From Streptomyces sp. MspMP-M5 (lineage in GTDB: Bacteria > Actinomycetota > Actinomycetes > Streptomycetales > Streptomycetaceae): a stretch of 64,000 nt of DNA. The stretch spans positions 1 to 64,000 of the forward strand of contig NZ_KB891854.1 of the NCBI RefSeq assembly GCF_000373585.1, written 5' to 3'. Positions 8,828 to 16,411 of this stretch are shown here, one piece after another. The position numbers and the translations under genes are program-made. The first letter of the stretch is position 1. Every line of letters begins with the position of its first letter. The notes under the pieces were generated by a model, which did not search any database, had not been told where the DNA came from, and saw only the letters and a list, made by a program, of their open reading frames with translations.

Positions 8828-10207
8828 ATGTCTGTCTCCACCGCTGCCGCCGACCGCTCCGTCTGTGCCCCACTGCCGGTTCTGGGCCGGGATGTCCTCG
8901 TCCCGCTGGTGACCGGCGGCGAGGCCGTCTACGCCGCGCTGGACTACGCCGCCAGCGCCCCCGCCCTCCAGCGCGTCTGGGACGACGTCGCCGCCTACGC
9001 CCCGTACTACGGCAGCGTCCACCGCGGCGCCGGCTACCTCTCCCAGCTCTCCACCGACCTCTTCGAGAACGCCCGCAGGACCGTCGCCGACTTCCTCGGC
9101 TGCCGCGCCGAGGACCAGGTGGTCTTCACGCGGTCGACCACCGACTCGCTGAACCTGCTGGCCACCGCGCTCCCGCAGGGCACCCGGGTGTTCGTCTTCG
9201 AGACCGAGCACCACGCCTCGCTGCTGCCCTGGGAGCACCGCGCGGACCTGAAGGTGACCTACCTCGACGCCCCGCGCACCCCGCGGCAGGCGGTCGACAC
9301 CCTGGAGAAGGCGCTGGCCGCCCGCGAGCCCTACGGGCCGGCGCTGCTCTGCGTCACCGGCGCCTCCAACGTCACCGGCGAACTGTGGCCGGTACGCGAA
9401 CTGGCCGCCGCGGCCCACGCCCACGGCGCCCGGATCGTCCTGGACGCCGCCCAACTCGCCCCGCACCACCCCGTGGACCTCGCCGACCTCGACGTCGACT
9501 GGGTCGCCTTCTCCGGCCACAAGCTCTACGCCCCGTTCGGCGCCGGGGTGTTGGCCGGCCGCGCCGACTGGCTCCGGGCGGCCGAGCCGTACCTGGCCGG
9601 CGGCGGTGCCAGCCGGAAGGTCGCCCGCCGGACCGACGGCGGCGTGGACGTCGAGTGGCACGAGAGCGCCGCGCGGCACGAAGCGGGATCGCCCAACGTG
9701 ATCGGCGCCTACGCCATCGCGTCGGCCTGCAAGGCGCTCACGGAGGCCGGTTGGGACACCCTGGTCGCCCGTGAACGGGAACTGATCGCCCGCGTCCAGG
9801 AGGGCCTGTCCGACATCCCGGAGGTCCGCGTGCTCTCCCTCTTCGGCGACGACGCACCGCGGGTCGGCGTCCTCTCCTTCGTCGTCGACGGCTGGAACAG
9901 CTCGCACTTCGCCGCCGCCCTCTCCGCGGAGTACGGCATCGGCGTCCGCGACGGCCTCTTCTGCGCCCACCCGCTCGTCCGCACGCTGCTGGGCTCCGCC
10001 CCCCAGGCCCAGGGCGAATGCGGCGCCCCGGAGGCCGCGCCGGGGGAGCGGTCCCTCAACGCGATCCGCGTCTCCTTCGGCGCCGGCACGCCCGACGAGC
10101 ACGTCGACCGCTTCCTGCGCGCGGTCCGCGAACTTGTCTCCGACGGGGCTCGCTGGAACTACCGCGTCGAGGACGGGCGTTGCGTGCCGGCGCGAAGCGC
10201 CGTCTGA
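8828..10207 (+). CDS. Class V aminotransferase, SufS-type cysteine-desulfurase-like
   Basis: 459-residue PLP enzyme of fold type I. The PLP lysine is K232 in FSGHKLYAPFG, the cofactor aspartate lies in ARIVLDAAQL, and FETEHHASLLPW contains the histidine pair seen in SufS/CsdA proteins. A cysteine at about residue 379 (VRDGLFCAHPL) is near where the group II desulfurase active-site cysteine falls, but the flanking motif differs from the usual RSGHHC. It is therefore either a desulfurase or a relative acting on another sulfur amino acid. It is not in a suf operon; instead a SAM-IV riboswitch lies 240-340 bases upstream, pointing to sulfur or methionine metabolism. ATG 8828 has a GGGAG site. Confidence 0.85.
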   Translation: MSVSTAAADRSVCAPLPVLGRDVLVPLVTGGEAVYAALDYAASAPALQRVWDDVAAYAPYYGSVHRGAGYLSQLSTDLFENARRTVADFLGCRAEDQVVFTRSTTDSLNLLATALPQGTRVFVFETEHHASLLPWEHRADLKVTYLDAPRTPRQAVDTLEKALAAREPYGPALLCVTGASNVTGELWPVRELAAAAHAHGARIVLDAAQLAPHHPVDLADLDVDWVAFSGHKLYAPFGAGVLAGRADWLRAAEPYLAGGGASRKVARRTDGGVDVEWHESAARHEAGSPNVIGAYAIASACKALTEAGWDTLVARERELIARVQEGLSDIPEVRVLSLFGDDAPRVGVLSFVVDGWNSSHFAAALSAEYGIGVRDGLFCAHPLVRTLLGSAPQAQGECGAPEAAPGERSLNAIRVSFGAGTPDEHVDRFLRAVRELVSDGARWNYRVEDGRCVPARSAV

Positions 10208-10415
10208 TTCCCACGTTGTCGGCCGCCCCGCCGTAGGGGTTCGCCTTGTTGCGCCCGGCGGCGCTTGCCGTTCCGCTTCGCGGGATTGTTGTCCGCTGCG
10301 CGGGGCGATGCCGCTGCGCTTGGCTGGCTTCCCACGTTGCCGGGTGCGGCGCCGTGTCGCCTGGCGGCGGGCGTTGTCCGCTGCGCGGGGCTGTTGGGTG
10401 CGGTGACGGGCCTGC

Positions 10416-10464
10416 GGGGGTGGTGTGCCGGACTGCTTCGCTTTACGTCCGGCACACCACCCCC
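10416..10464 (+). terminator. Left hairpin of the palindromic element
   Basis: Perfect 17-bp stem GGGGGTGGTGTGCCGGA (10416-10432) with its complement at 10448-10464, and a 15-base loop containing TGCTTCGCTTTAC. It is the probable terminator for the upstream aminotransferase gene. The loop is the exact reverse complement of the loop of the right hairpin. Confidence 0.7.
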
Positions 10465-10665
10465 TCCGGCCCGTCCCCTCCCGTTGAGGGTCATAAAGAC
10501 GGTGAGTGGGGGCCGATCCGGCTGGTCCGCTGACGGTCGCTTGTCGATGGCTGACGGCCAGTCGTTGAGGGGCGGTCGCCCATCAGTCCAGAGCCTGCAG
10601 AGACCCGGCAACAGGCGCTCCGTCTACGGGTTTTTCTGACCCACAACGGGAGGGGACGGGTCGGA

Positions 10666-10722
10666 GGGGCAGGGGGTGTGTCCGGACGTAAAGCGAAGCA
10701 GTCCGGACACACCCCCTGCCCC
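10666..10722 (-). terminator. Right hairpin of the palindromic element
   Basis: Perfect 22-bp stem (10666-10687 with 10701-10722) and a 13-base loop GTAAAGCGAAGCA. It probably terminates the leftward Lrp/rhomboid transcript. Stem and loop are related in inverted orientation to the left hairpin. Confidence 0.7.
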
Positions 10723-10906
10723 GGAGGCCCGGCACCGCACCCAACAGCCCCGCGCAGCGGAATCGCACCGCGGCCGAACAGCCCCGCGCAGCGGACAAAG
10801 CAAAGCGCCGCAGGCGCACAAGCCAAGCGCCGCAGGCGCAAAGCAGCGGCGAACCCTACGGCGGGGAAGCCGACAATGTGGGAAGCCAGCCAAGCGCAGC
10901 GCTACG

Positions 10907-11188
10907 CTACGCGTCTAGCCCGATGGAAAACGCGGCCTCAAGGTCGTGTTGTGAATACGTCCGGAACGCGATATGCGTCTCCGTCGACGCGACGCCCGGC
11001 ACCTTGCTGATGCGGCCGGGGATGACGTCGGCCAGATCGTCGTGTTGGGCGACCCGCACCATCGCGATGAGGTCATAGGCGCCGGTGACGGAGTAGACCT
11101 CGCTGACGCCGTTCAGAGCGGCGATCCGCTCGGCGATCTCGGGGATCTGATCCACGCTGGTCTTGATCAGCACGATCGACGTGATCAC
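10907..11188 (-). CDS. Lrp/AsnC-type ligand-binding (RAM) domain protein
   Basis: 93-residue protein made only of the effector-binding alpha/beta sandwich of Lrp/AsnC regulators (ITSIVLIKTSVDQIPEIAER through GVASTETHIAFRTYS); the DNA-binding HTH is absent. Stand-alone RAM domains of this kind are common and may oligomerise with full-length Lrp proteins or sense amino acids. The GTG start at 11188 overlaps the stop of the rhomboid gene (GTGA), so the two are translationally coupled. The longer reading frame upstream is a shadow of the rhomboid gene. Function beyond ligand binding is not known. Confidence 0.85.
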   Translation of the reverse strand: MITSIVLIKTSVDQIPEIAERIAALNGVSEVYSVTGAYDLIAMVRVAQHDDLADVIPGRISKVPGVASTETHIAFRTYSQHDLEAAFSIGLDA

Positions 11189-11919
11189 GGCTGGCTCTCT
11201 CCCTCGGCCGACGGTCCGTTGTCCCTGGTGGCACCCACAGTATCCCGCCGTCCGTAGCGGGCCCACGCGTAGAGGAAGCCCAGGGCGAAGCCGACGACGT
11301 GGGCGAGGTAGGCGACGCCGGGGCCGGCCGGGTCGTGGCCGGCCGCCTGCCACTGGAGGCAGAACCAGAACGGCAGGACGAGCCAGGCCGGGAACCGCAG
11401 CGGCAGGAAGAACAGGAACGGGAAGAGGCTGGTGACCCGGGCCCGCGGAAAGAGGAAGAGGCAGGCGCCGAGGACGCCGGAGATGGCGCCGGAGGCGCCG
11501 ACCAGGGTCTGCGCCGAGGAGGCGTGCGCGGTCGCGTAGCCCAGCAGCGCCAGGTAGCCGACGGTCAGGTAGAAGACGGTGAATGGGAGCCGGCCCATCC
11601 GTGTCTCGACCATGCCGCCGAAAACGTACAGAAACAGCACGTTGCCGAGCAGATGCAGCCAGTTGGCGTGCACGAACAGCGCGGTGAGCGGGGTGAGCAG
11701 GGCGCGTGGCGAGCCGCTCCACACATCGAGCGGAATCACGCCCCAGCGCGCGAAGTACTTGTTCTGGACGTGGACCAGCGCGTCCCCCGTGCCGTACGTC
11801 CGGTTCAGGCCGGAGACCGGGCCGAGCGCGAAGAGTGCGCAGCACAGCCCGATCAGCAGGTTCGTCATACGGGAGAACACCGCGCGCAGCGAGCGGACGG
11901 GGTGGACGGGCGCCGTCAT
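11185..11919 (-). CDS. Rhomboid family intramembrane serine protease
   Basis: 244-residue polytopic membrane protein. The catalytic serine is S143 in GASGAISG and the histidine is H207 in YLAHVVGFALG; the HANWLHLLGN motif of the oxyanion region sits near residue 84. Six or seven hydrophobic segments follow a short cytoplasmic N-terminus. ATG 11919 (MTAPVHPVRS) is chosen over a longer in-frame reading from 12060, which runs into the promoter region of the divergent gene. The stop overlaps the start of the RAM-domain gene. Substrates are unknown. Confidence 0.9.
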   Translation of the reverse strand: MTAPVHPVRSLRAVFSRMTNLLIGLCCALFALGPVSGLNRTYGTGDALVHVQNKYFARWGVIPLDVWSGSPRALLTPLTALFVHANWLHLLGNVLFLYVFGGMVETRMGRLPFTVFYLTVGYLALLGYATAHASSAQTLVGASGAISGVLGACLFLFPRARVTSLFPFLFFLPLRFPAWLVLPFWFCLQWQAAGHDPAGPGVAYLAHVVGFALGFLYAWARYGRRDTVGATRDNGPSAEGESQP

Positions 11920-12104
11920 GAAGTGATCATGGCGTAATGCGGGCACACGGGACAGACCGCCTCGCCGCGTCCCGCCTTCCGGGCGGGCCCGCGCCGGCCT
12001 GCCGTCAGGCCGTAGGGTTACAAGCAGTACGTTGCGTATTTCCGCAGTCCGACGGCGCACCGCGTGAGCCGCAGCGCAGCACGAGCACGAAAGAGGACGA
12101 CACG

Positions 12105-12344
12105 ATGGCTGTTCCCCTGCCGACGGCGGAAACCCGGTGGCGTTGCACGCTGTGCGGGAACCTCACCCGGTTCGACGTGACCCGCCGGTCCAAGGTCGTG
12201 GAGTACGTCCACCTCGACCTCGCCGGGGAGCCGCGGGTGGAGGAGCGCGAGGTCGTCAGCGAGACCGTCGAGTCCGTGCGCTGCCGCTGGTGCAATGCGG
12301 TCGACCAGATCGAGCTGGTGGACCGTCCGGGCGCGAGCGCCTGA
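12105..12344 (+). CDS. Small zinc-ribbon protein of unknown function
   Basis: 79-residue protein with two cysteine pairs, CTLC near residue 15 and CRWC near residue 63, spaced as in a zinc ribbon, with a beta-rich acidic stretch between them. No signal or membrane segment is present. ATG 12105 follows AAAGAGGACGACACG. It lies 18 bases before the NYN/coiled-coil gene and is probably co-transcribed with it, so a link to RNA metabolism is possible but not shown. A TAGGGT at 12013-12018 may be its -10 element. Confidence 0.7.
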   Translation: MAVPLPTAETRWRCTLCGNLTRFDVTRRSKVVEYVHLDLAGEPRVEEREVVSETVESVRCRWCNAVDQIELVDRPGASA

Positions 12345-12362
12345 GATCGGAGCGATGCAGCC

Positions 12363-13736
12363 GTGGTGGAACGTCCAGAAGGGGATCCGGGGGCCGAGTG
12401 TGCGGACGCGCCCGGAGGGGTGGCCGACGAGGTGCTCGACCAGCCGCTGCCCGAGGGCGTACGGCGCCGTGTCGTGGCGCTCACCGCGGAGTGGTTCGGG
12501 GCGCTGACGGTCGCCGAACTGCCGCCGCCCTTGCGGCAGTACGCCCGGTTCACCCCGAGTCGTCGGGCCAAGTTCGCCGGCAACGCGATGGCCGCGGCGC
12601 TGGAGAGCGACGCGGCCTTCCGGCAGCGGATCGCCGGCAAGTTCAGGGAGGCCCAGCCGGAGCTCGCCGAGGCACTGGAGCAGGGGACCCCGCCGGCCGC
12701 CGCCGACCCGCTGGACGTCGCGGCCGCGGCGTATGTGCTGCGTCCCGAGGGCTGGGTGAAGCTGGTCGCGGCGGCCGGCGAGGAGGCGCAGCGGGCGCGG
12801 GCCGAGCGGGCCGGCGAGGAGGCCGAGCGGGAGCTGGCCCGGCTGCGCGAGGAGCTGGCGCGGGCGCGCGGTGAGGCCCGTACGGAGGCGGACCGGGTCC
12901 GGGCGGACCTGGATGCGGCCCGCAAGGAGAACGAGTCGTTGCAGCGCCGGCTGCGCAGCGCGCTCAGCGACGTCAAGCGCGGTGAGGCGGCGGCCCGCAA
13001 GGCCGAGGCCGCGCTGGCCGAGGTGCGGGAGCGGGCGGCGACGGAGAAGACCGCGGCCGACAGTGAACTGCGCCGCCTCAAGGGCCGGATCGCGGAGGCG
13101 GAGGCGGCCTTGGAGGCCAGCCGGCGGTCCGTCCGCGAGGGCCGCAGCGTCGAGGACATGCGGCTGCGGCTGCTGCTCGACACGGTGCTGGACGCGGCCC
13201 AGGGGCTGCGCCGCGAGCTGGCGCTGCCGCCCGCCGCGGGCCGCCCGGCGGACACCGTCGACGCGGTCGCGCCGGGCCGCATGACGCCCAGGGACATCGC
13301 CGCCCGGGCGCTGTCGGAGACCGATCCGGCGCTGCTGGACCAACTCCTGGCGCTGCCCCAGGCGCACCTGGTGGTGGACGGCTACAACGTCACCAAGACC
13401 GGCTATCCGACCATGCCGTTGGAGAAGCAGCGGCTGCGGCTGCTGGGCGGCCTGGCGGTGCTGGCGGCGCAGACCGGTGCGGAGATGACGTGTGTCTTCG
13501 ACGGGGCGGAGCTGGCCGCGCCGGTGCTGCTGGCGCCGCCGCGCGGGGTGCGGGTGCTGTTCAGCAAACCGGGCGTGACGGCGGACGAGTTGATCCGCCA
13601 GCTGGTCCGGGCCGAGCCGGCCGGCCGGCCCGTGGTGGTGGTCTCCTCGGACCGCGAGGTCGCCGACGGGGTGGCCAAGGCGGGGGCCCGGCCGGTCGCA
13701 TCGGCCTTGCTGCTCAAGCGACTTGCCCGAACCTGA
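12363..13736 (+). CDS. NYN-domain (YacP-like) RNA-binding/nuclease protein with coiled coil
   Basis: 457 residues in three parts. An N-terminal conserved helical region (about 30-130, with LRQYARFTPSRRAKFAGNA) comes first. A long charged coiled coil rich in Glu, Arg and Ala spans about 135-265. The C-terminal YacP-type NYN domain (about 335-457) begins LVVDGYNVTKTGYP and continues with CVFDGAE and VVVSSDREVADGV. The aspartates in VVDGYN, FDGAE and SSDRE are those expected for a PIN-like metal site, so nuclease activity on structured RNA is plausible. The GTG start at 12363 directly follows the zinc-ribbon gene. The activity of the actinobacterial long form is unproven. Confidence 0.85.
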   Translation: MVERPEGDPGAECADAPGGVADEVLDQPLPEGVRRRVVALTAEWFGALTVAELPPPLRQYARFTPSRRAKFAGNAMAAALESDAAFRQRIAGKFREAQPELAEALEQGTPPAAADPLDVAAAAYVLRPEGWVKLVAAAGEEAQRARAERAGEEAERELARLREELARARGEARTEADRVRADLDAARKENESLQRRLRSALSDVKRGEAAARKAEAALAEVRERAATEKTAADSELRRLKGRIAEAEAALEASRRSVREGRSVEDMRLRLLLDTVLDAAQGLRRELALPPAAGRPADTVDAVAPGRMTPRDIAARALSETDPALLDQLLALPQAHLVVDGYNVTKTGYPTMPLEKQRLRLLGGLAVLAAQTGAEMTCVFDGAELAAPVLLAPPRGVRVLFSKPGVTADELIRQLVRAEPAGRPVVVVSSDREVADGVAKAGARPVASALLLKRLART

Positions 13737-14041
13737 CATATCCCCTGTTGACCGGAATGGTGCCGGGGTGCTGCGCCTGTGCTCCGTACCAGAGTGTCAG
13801 TTGACGCTCACGGGCCGTGTGATGTTGGTAAAAGTTGGGGCTCCCGATGCACATTTTCCCCGGGAGGATTTGAAGCGATCACAACTCGGTTACTAAGGTC
13901 GGGCCTCGAACCTTCATACAGGTGATTATCCAACCGGGATGGTCAGTGGAGGTACCGCCGAGTCCGCGGCGTTCGCGCGGAGCCGGGGCCATGCTCCCCC
14001 CACTCCCGGTAGGCGGCTGGAGGAAGAAGGAGCTCGCCCCC
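13737..14041 (+). promoter_or_regulatory. 300-base untranslated region upstream of the first NlpC/P60 gene
   Basis: No gene is supported here. The stretch has lower GC in its first half (around 13830-13930) than its surroundings, fitting a promoter, and ends in a GC-rich region with potential stem-loops before AAGGAG at 14027-14032. I looked for the c-di-AMP (ydaO) riboswitch often found before such cell-wall hydrolases but could not match its core motifs. Confidence 0.35.
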
Positions 14042-15067
14042 GTGGCGTCCCACCGTCGACCCAAGCAGCCGAGCCGTACTCGTGTGACCGTGCTCACCGC
14101 GACCGCCGCCGCGGCCGTCGCCCTCTCGGCCCAGGCGGCGCACGCCGACCCGGGCCAGTCGAAGCAGGACGTCAAGTCCGAGGTCGACAAGCTCTACAAC
14201 GACGCGGAGCAGGCCACCGAGAAGTACAACGGCGTCAAGGAGCAGCAGGACAAGCTCCAGAAAGAGGTCGACGACCTCCAGGACAAGGTCGCCCGCGGCC
14301 AGGGCGAGCTGAACCAGCTGCGCAAGGGGTTGGGCGCCATCGCCTCCGGCCAGTACCGCAGCGGCAGCATCGACCCCTCGGTCCAGCTGTTCCTCTCCGG
14401 CGACCCGGACACCTACCTCGAAAAGGCCGCCACCCTCGACCAGTTGAGCGGCAAGCAGGCCGAGCAGCTCAGGACGATCGCGGACAAGCAGCGCCAGCTC
14501 GCGCAGGAGCGCGCCGAGGCCGCGAGCAAGATCCAGGACCTCTCCGAGACCCGCAAGTCGCTGGGCGACAAGAAGGACGAGATCAAGGGCAAGCTCGCCA
14601 AGGCGCAGGAGCTGCTCAACACGCTGACCGCCAAGGAGCGGGCGGCCGTGGAGGGCGCGAACGACCGCGCCAACCGCAGCAACGACCGGGTCGACCTCGG
14701 CAACGACGTGCCCGCCTCGCAGCGCGGTGCGGCCGCCCTGGCCGCCGCCCAGTCGAAGATAGGGTCCCCCTACGTCTGGGGCGCGACCGGCCCGTCCTCC
14801 TTCGACTGCTCGGGCCTGACGTCCTGGGCGTACGCGCAGGCCGGCCAGTCGCTGCCGCGGACCTCGCAGGAGCAGGCCAACGCCGGCACCCGGATCGGTT
14901 CCGAGAGCGCCCTCAAGCCCGGCGACCTGGTGCTCTTCTACGGCGACCTGCACCACATCGGCCTCTACGCCGGCAACGGCACTGTGCTGCACGCCCCGAA
15001 GCCGGGCGCCGCGGTCCGCTACGAGTCGATCAACAACATGCCGTTCCAGTTCGGCGTGCGGGTCTGA
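14042..15067 (+). CDS. Secreted NlpC/P60 peptidoglycan endopeptidase
   Basis: 341-residue cell-wall hydrolase predicted to cut the gamma-D-Glu to diamino acid bond of stem peptides. The N-terminus (VASHRRPKQP, then a hydrophobic stretch ending AAHA) is a signal peptide. A coiled-coil region (about 40-210, with SEVDKLYNDAEQATEKYNGV) follows, then the C-terminal NlpC/P60 domain. The catalytic cysteine is in FDCSGLTSWAY, the histidine in LHHIGLYAGNG and the third polar residue is the histidine in VLHAPKPG. GTG 14042 has AAGGAG nine bases upstream. A longer frame from 13922 would add a leader that is not signal-like. A paralogue follows immediately, separated by a strong terminator. Confidence 0.93.
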   Translation: MASHRRPKQPSRTRVTVLTATAAAAVALSAQAAHADPGQSKQDVKSEVDKLYNDAEQATEKYNGVKEQQDKLQKEVDDLQDKVARGQGELNQLRKGLGAIASGQYRSGSIDPSVQLFLSGDPDTYLEKAATLDQLSGKQAEQLRTIADKQRQLAQERAEAASKIQDLSETRKSLGDKKDEIKGKLAKAQELLNTLTAKERAAVEGANDRANRSNDRVDLGNDVPASQRGAAALAAAQSKIGSPYVWGATGPSSFDCSGLTSWAYAQAGQSLPRTSQEQANAGTRIGSESALKPGDLVLFYGDLHHIGLYAGNGTVLHAPKPGAAVRYESINNMPFQFGVRV

Positions 15068-15131
15068 AAAGCCTCACAACACCCGCAACCCCCCGCCCGT
15101 TCGGGCGAATTGCGGCCTGCGCCGCTGACCT

Positions 15132-15176
15132 GCCGCTCCGCCGGTGACCTGCGAAGTCACCGGCGGAGCGGCTTTT
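15132..15176 (+). terminator. Strong terminator between the two NlpC/P60 genes
   Basis: Perfect 17-bp stem GCCGCTCCGCCGGTGAC (15132-15148) with its complement at 15156-15172, a 7-base loop and a following TTTT. It is the most canonical intrinsic terminator in the window. Confidence 0.88.
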
Positions 15177-15302
15177 CGGGCAGGCGAAGCGGTCTTTGGC
15201 CGGTGTGCCGGGACGCGGTTACTGTCTGCCCTCGCAGCTGCCGGATCACCGACCGTCCCACCCGGGCGGCAGGGGCTGCACACGGAAGGAGTTGCGGCCC
15301 TC

Positions 15303-16349
15303 GTGGTGTCCCATCGCCGTACCTCGCAGCGCGGTCAGACCACCCTCGCCTCGGTCACCGTCCTGTCCGCCGCCCTGGCGACCGCGGCCGCCGCCCTGTC
15401 GGCCCAGCCCGCCAGCGCGGACCCGGCAGAGCATCCGCCGGCCGGCCGGGAGGGCGCCGCCGCACAGGTCGGCAAGCTCTACGAGGAGGCCGAGCGGGCC
15501 ACCGAGAAGTACAACGGCGCCACCGCCCGCACCGACGCGCTGCGTGACGAGGTGTCGGCCCTCCAGGACGGCGCCGCCCGCACCCTGGCGCGGGTCAACC
15601 GCATGCGGGCCCGGCTCGGCGCGCTGGCCGCCGCCCAGTACCGCTCCGGCGGGATCGACCCCACCGTCCGGCTGATGCTCTCCGAACGGCCCGAGAGCTA
15701 CCTGGAGAAGGCGTCCGCGCTGGACCGGCTCAGCGGCACCGAGGCCCGCGAGCTGCACCGGCTCCGGGCCGCGATCCGGCAGCTGGAGCAGCAGCGCCAC
15801 GAGGCGGCCGGGAAGCTGGCCGTGCTGGAGGTCGGCCGGGCCGAGGTGGCCCGCCACAAGAAGGAGGTCCAGCGGAAGCTGGCCAGTGCGCGGCGGCTGC
15901 TCGCATCCCTTCCCGCACCGGCCCGGGCGGCCTACGACCGGGCCACCCGCAGCGACGGCCAGGACGAGTTCATCCCGGACCTCACGGGGATCGTGCCGGA
16001 CTCGGACCGGGCCTCGGCGGCGGTCGCCGCGGTGCGCGCTGCGGTCGGCTCCCCGTACGCCTGGGGCAGCGCCGGTCCCGGGGCGTTCGACTGCTCCGGT
16101 CTCACCCAATGGGCCTACGGCAAGGCCGGCGTCTCGCTGCCGCGCACCTCGCAGGCCCAGCGCGGCGCCGGCGCGCGGGTCCCGCTGTCCCAGGCCCGCC
16201 CCGGCGACCTGGTCATCTACCGCTCGGACGCCAGCCATGTCGGGATGTACGTCGGCAACGGGCAGGTCGTGCACGCGCCCTACCCGGGCGCCCGGGTGCG
16301 CTACGACCCGGTCGGCATGATGCCGATCGCGGCGATCACCCGGCCCTGA
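15303..16349 (+). CDS. Second secreted NlpC/P60 endopeptidase (paralogue)
   Basis: 348 residues with the same architecture as its neighbour: an N-terminus starting VVSHRRTSQRG, a signal peptide ending QPASA, a coiled coil with GKLYEEAERATEKYNG, and an NlpC/P60 domain with FDCSGLTQWAY, SHVGMYVGNG and VVHAPYPG. The two proteins align along their whole length, so this is a tandem duplication. The start is taken as GTG 15303, with AAGGAG 11 bases upstream; the next GTG (15306) is also possible. It has its own upstream region after the terminator, so the two copies may be expressed under different conditions. Confidence 0.92.
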   Translation: MVSHRRTSQRGQTTLASVTVLSAALATAAAALSAQPASADPAEHPPAGREGAAAQVGKLYEEAERATEKYNGATARTDALRDEVSALQDGAARTLARVNRMRARLGALAAAQYRSGGIDPTVRLMLSERPESYLEKASALDRLSGTEARELHRLRAAIRQLEQQRHEAAGKLAVLEVGRAEVARHKKEVQRKLASARRLLASLPAPARAAYDRATRSDGQDEFIPDLTGIVPDSDRASAAVAAVRAAVGSPYAWGSAGPGAFDCSGLTQWAYGKAGVSLPRTSQAQRGAGARVPLSQARPGDLVIYRSDASHVGMYVGNGQVVHAPYPGARVRYDPVGMMPIAAITRP

Positions 16350-16411
16350 GCCGTCCCCGGCCGCGACCCCTGCGGTTTTGCCCCGGCCGGGCCGCGCTTA
16401 CGATCGGCCGC

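Larger units (their letters stand above)
10208..10884. repeat. Composite palindromic intergenic element between convergent genes
   Basis: About 0.68 kb without a credible gene, between the aminotransferase stop and the Lrp-type gene stop. Left and right halves are imperfect reverse complements. 10208-10245 matches 10848-10884; 10378-10405 matches 10733-10760 perfectly over 28 bases; about 10468-10502 matches about 10619-10662. The motif CCGCTGCGCGGGG occurs twice on each side in opposite orientation, and AGCGCCGCAGGCGC occurs twice on the right. A further match joins about 10312-10340 to about 10872-10903. Small ORFs across it are compositional. It may be an old duplication of a repeated element plus terminators. 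Confidence 0.8.

Noticed and set aside
10246..10847. Several ORFs of 60-150 codons within the palindromic region
   Set aside because: They mirror each other across the palindrome, have repetitive Arg/Gly/Ala composition and no plausible start sites.
13737..14041. Possible c-di-AMP (ydaO) riboswitch before the NlpC/P60 gene
   Set aside because: The context fits and the 3' end (GGTAGGCGGCTGGAGG) is reminiscent, but the conserved GACAGCTNACC and 5' core motifs are missing by eye. A covariance search would decide.
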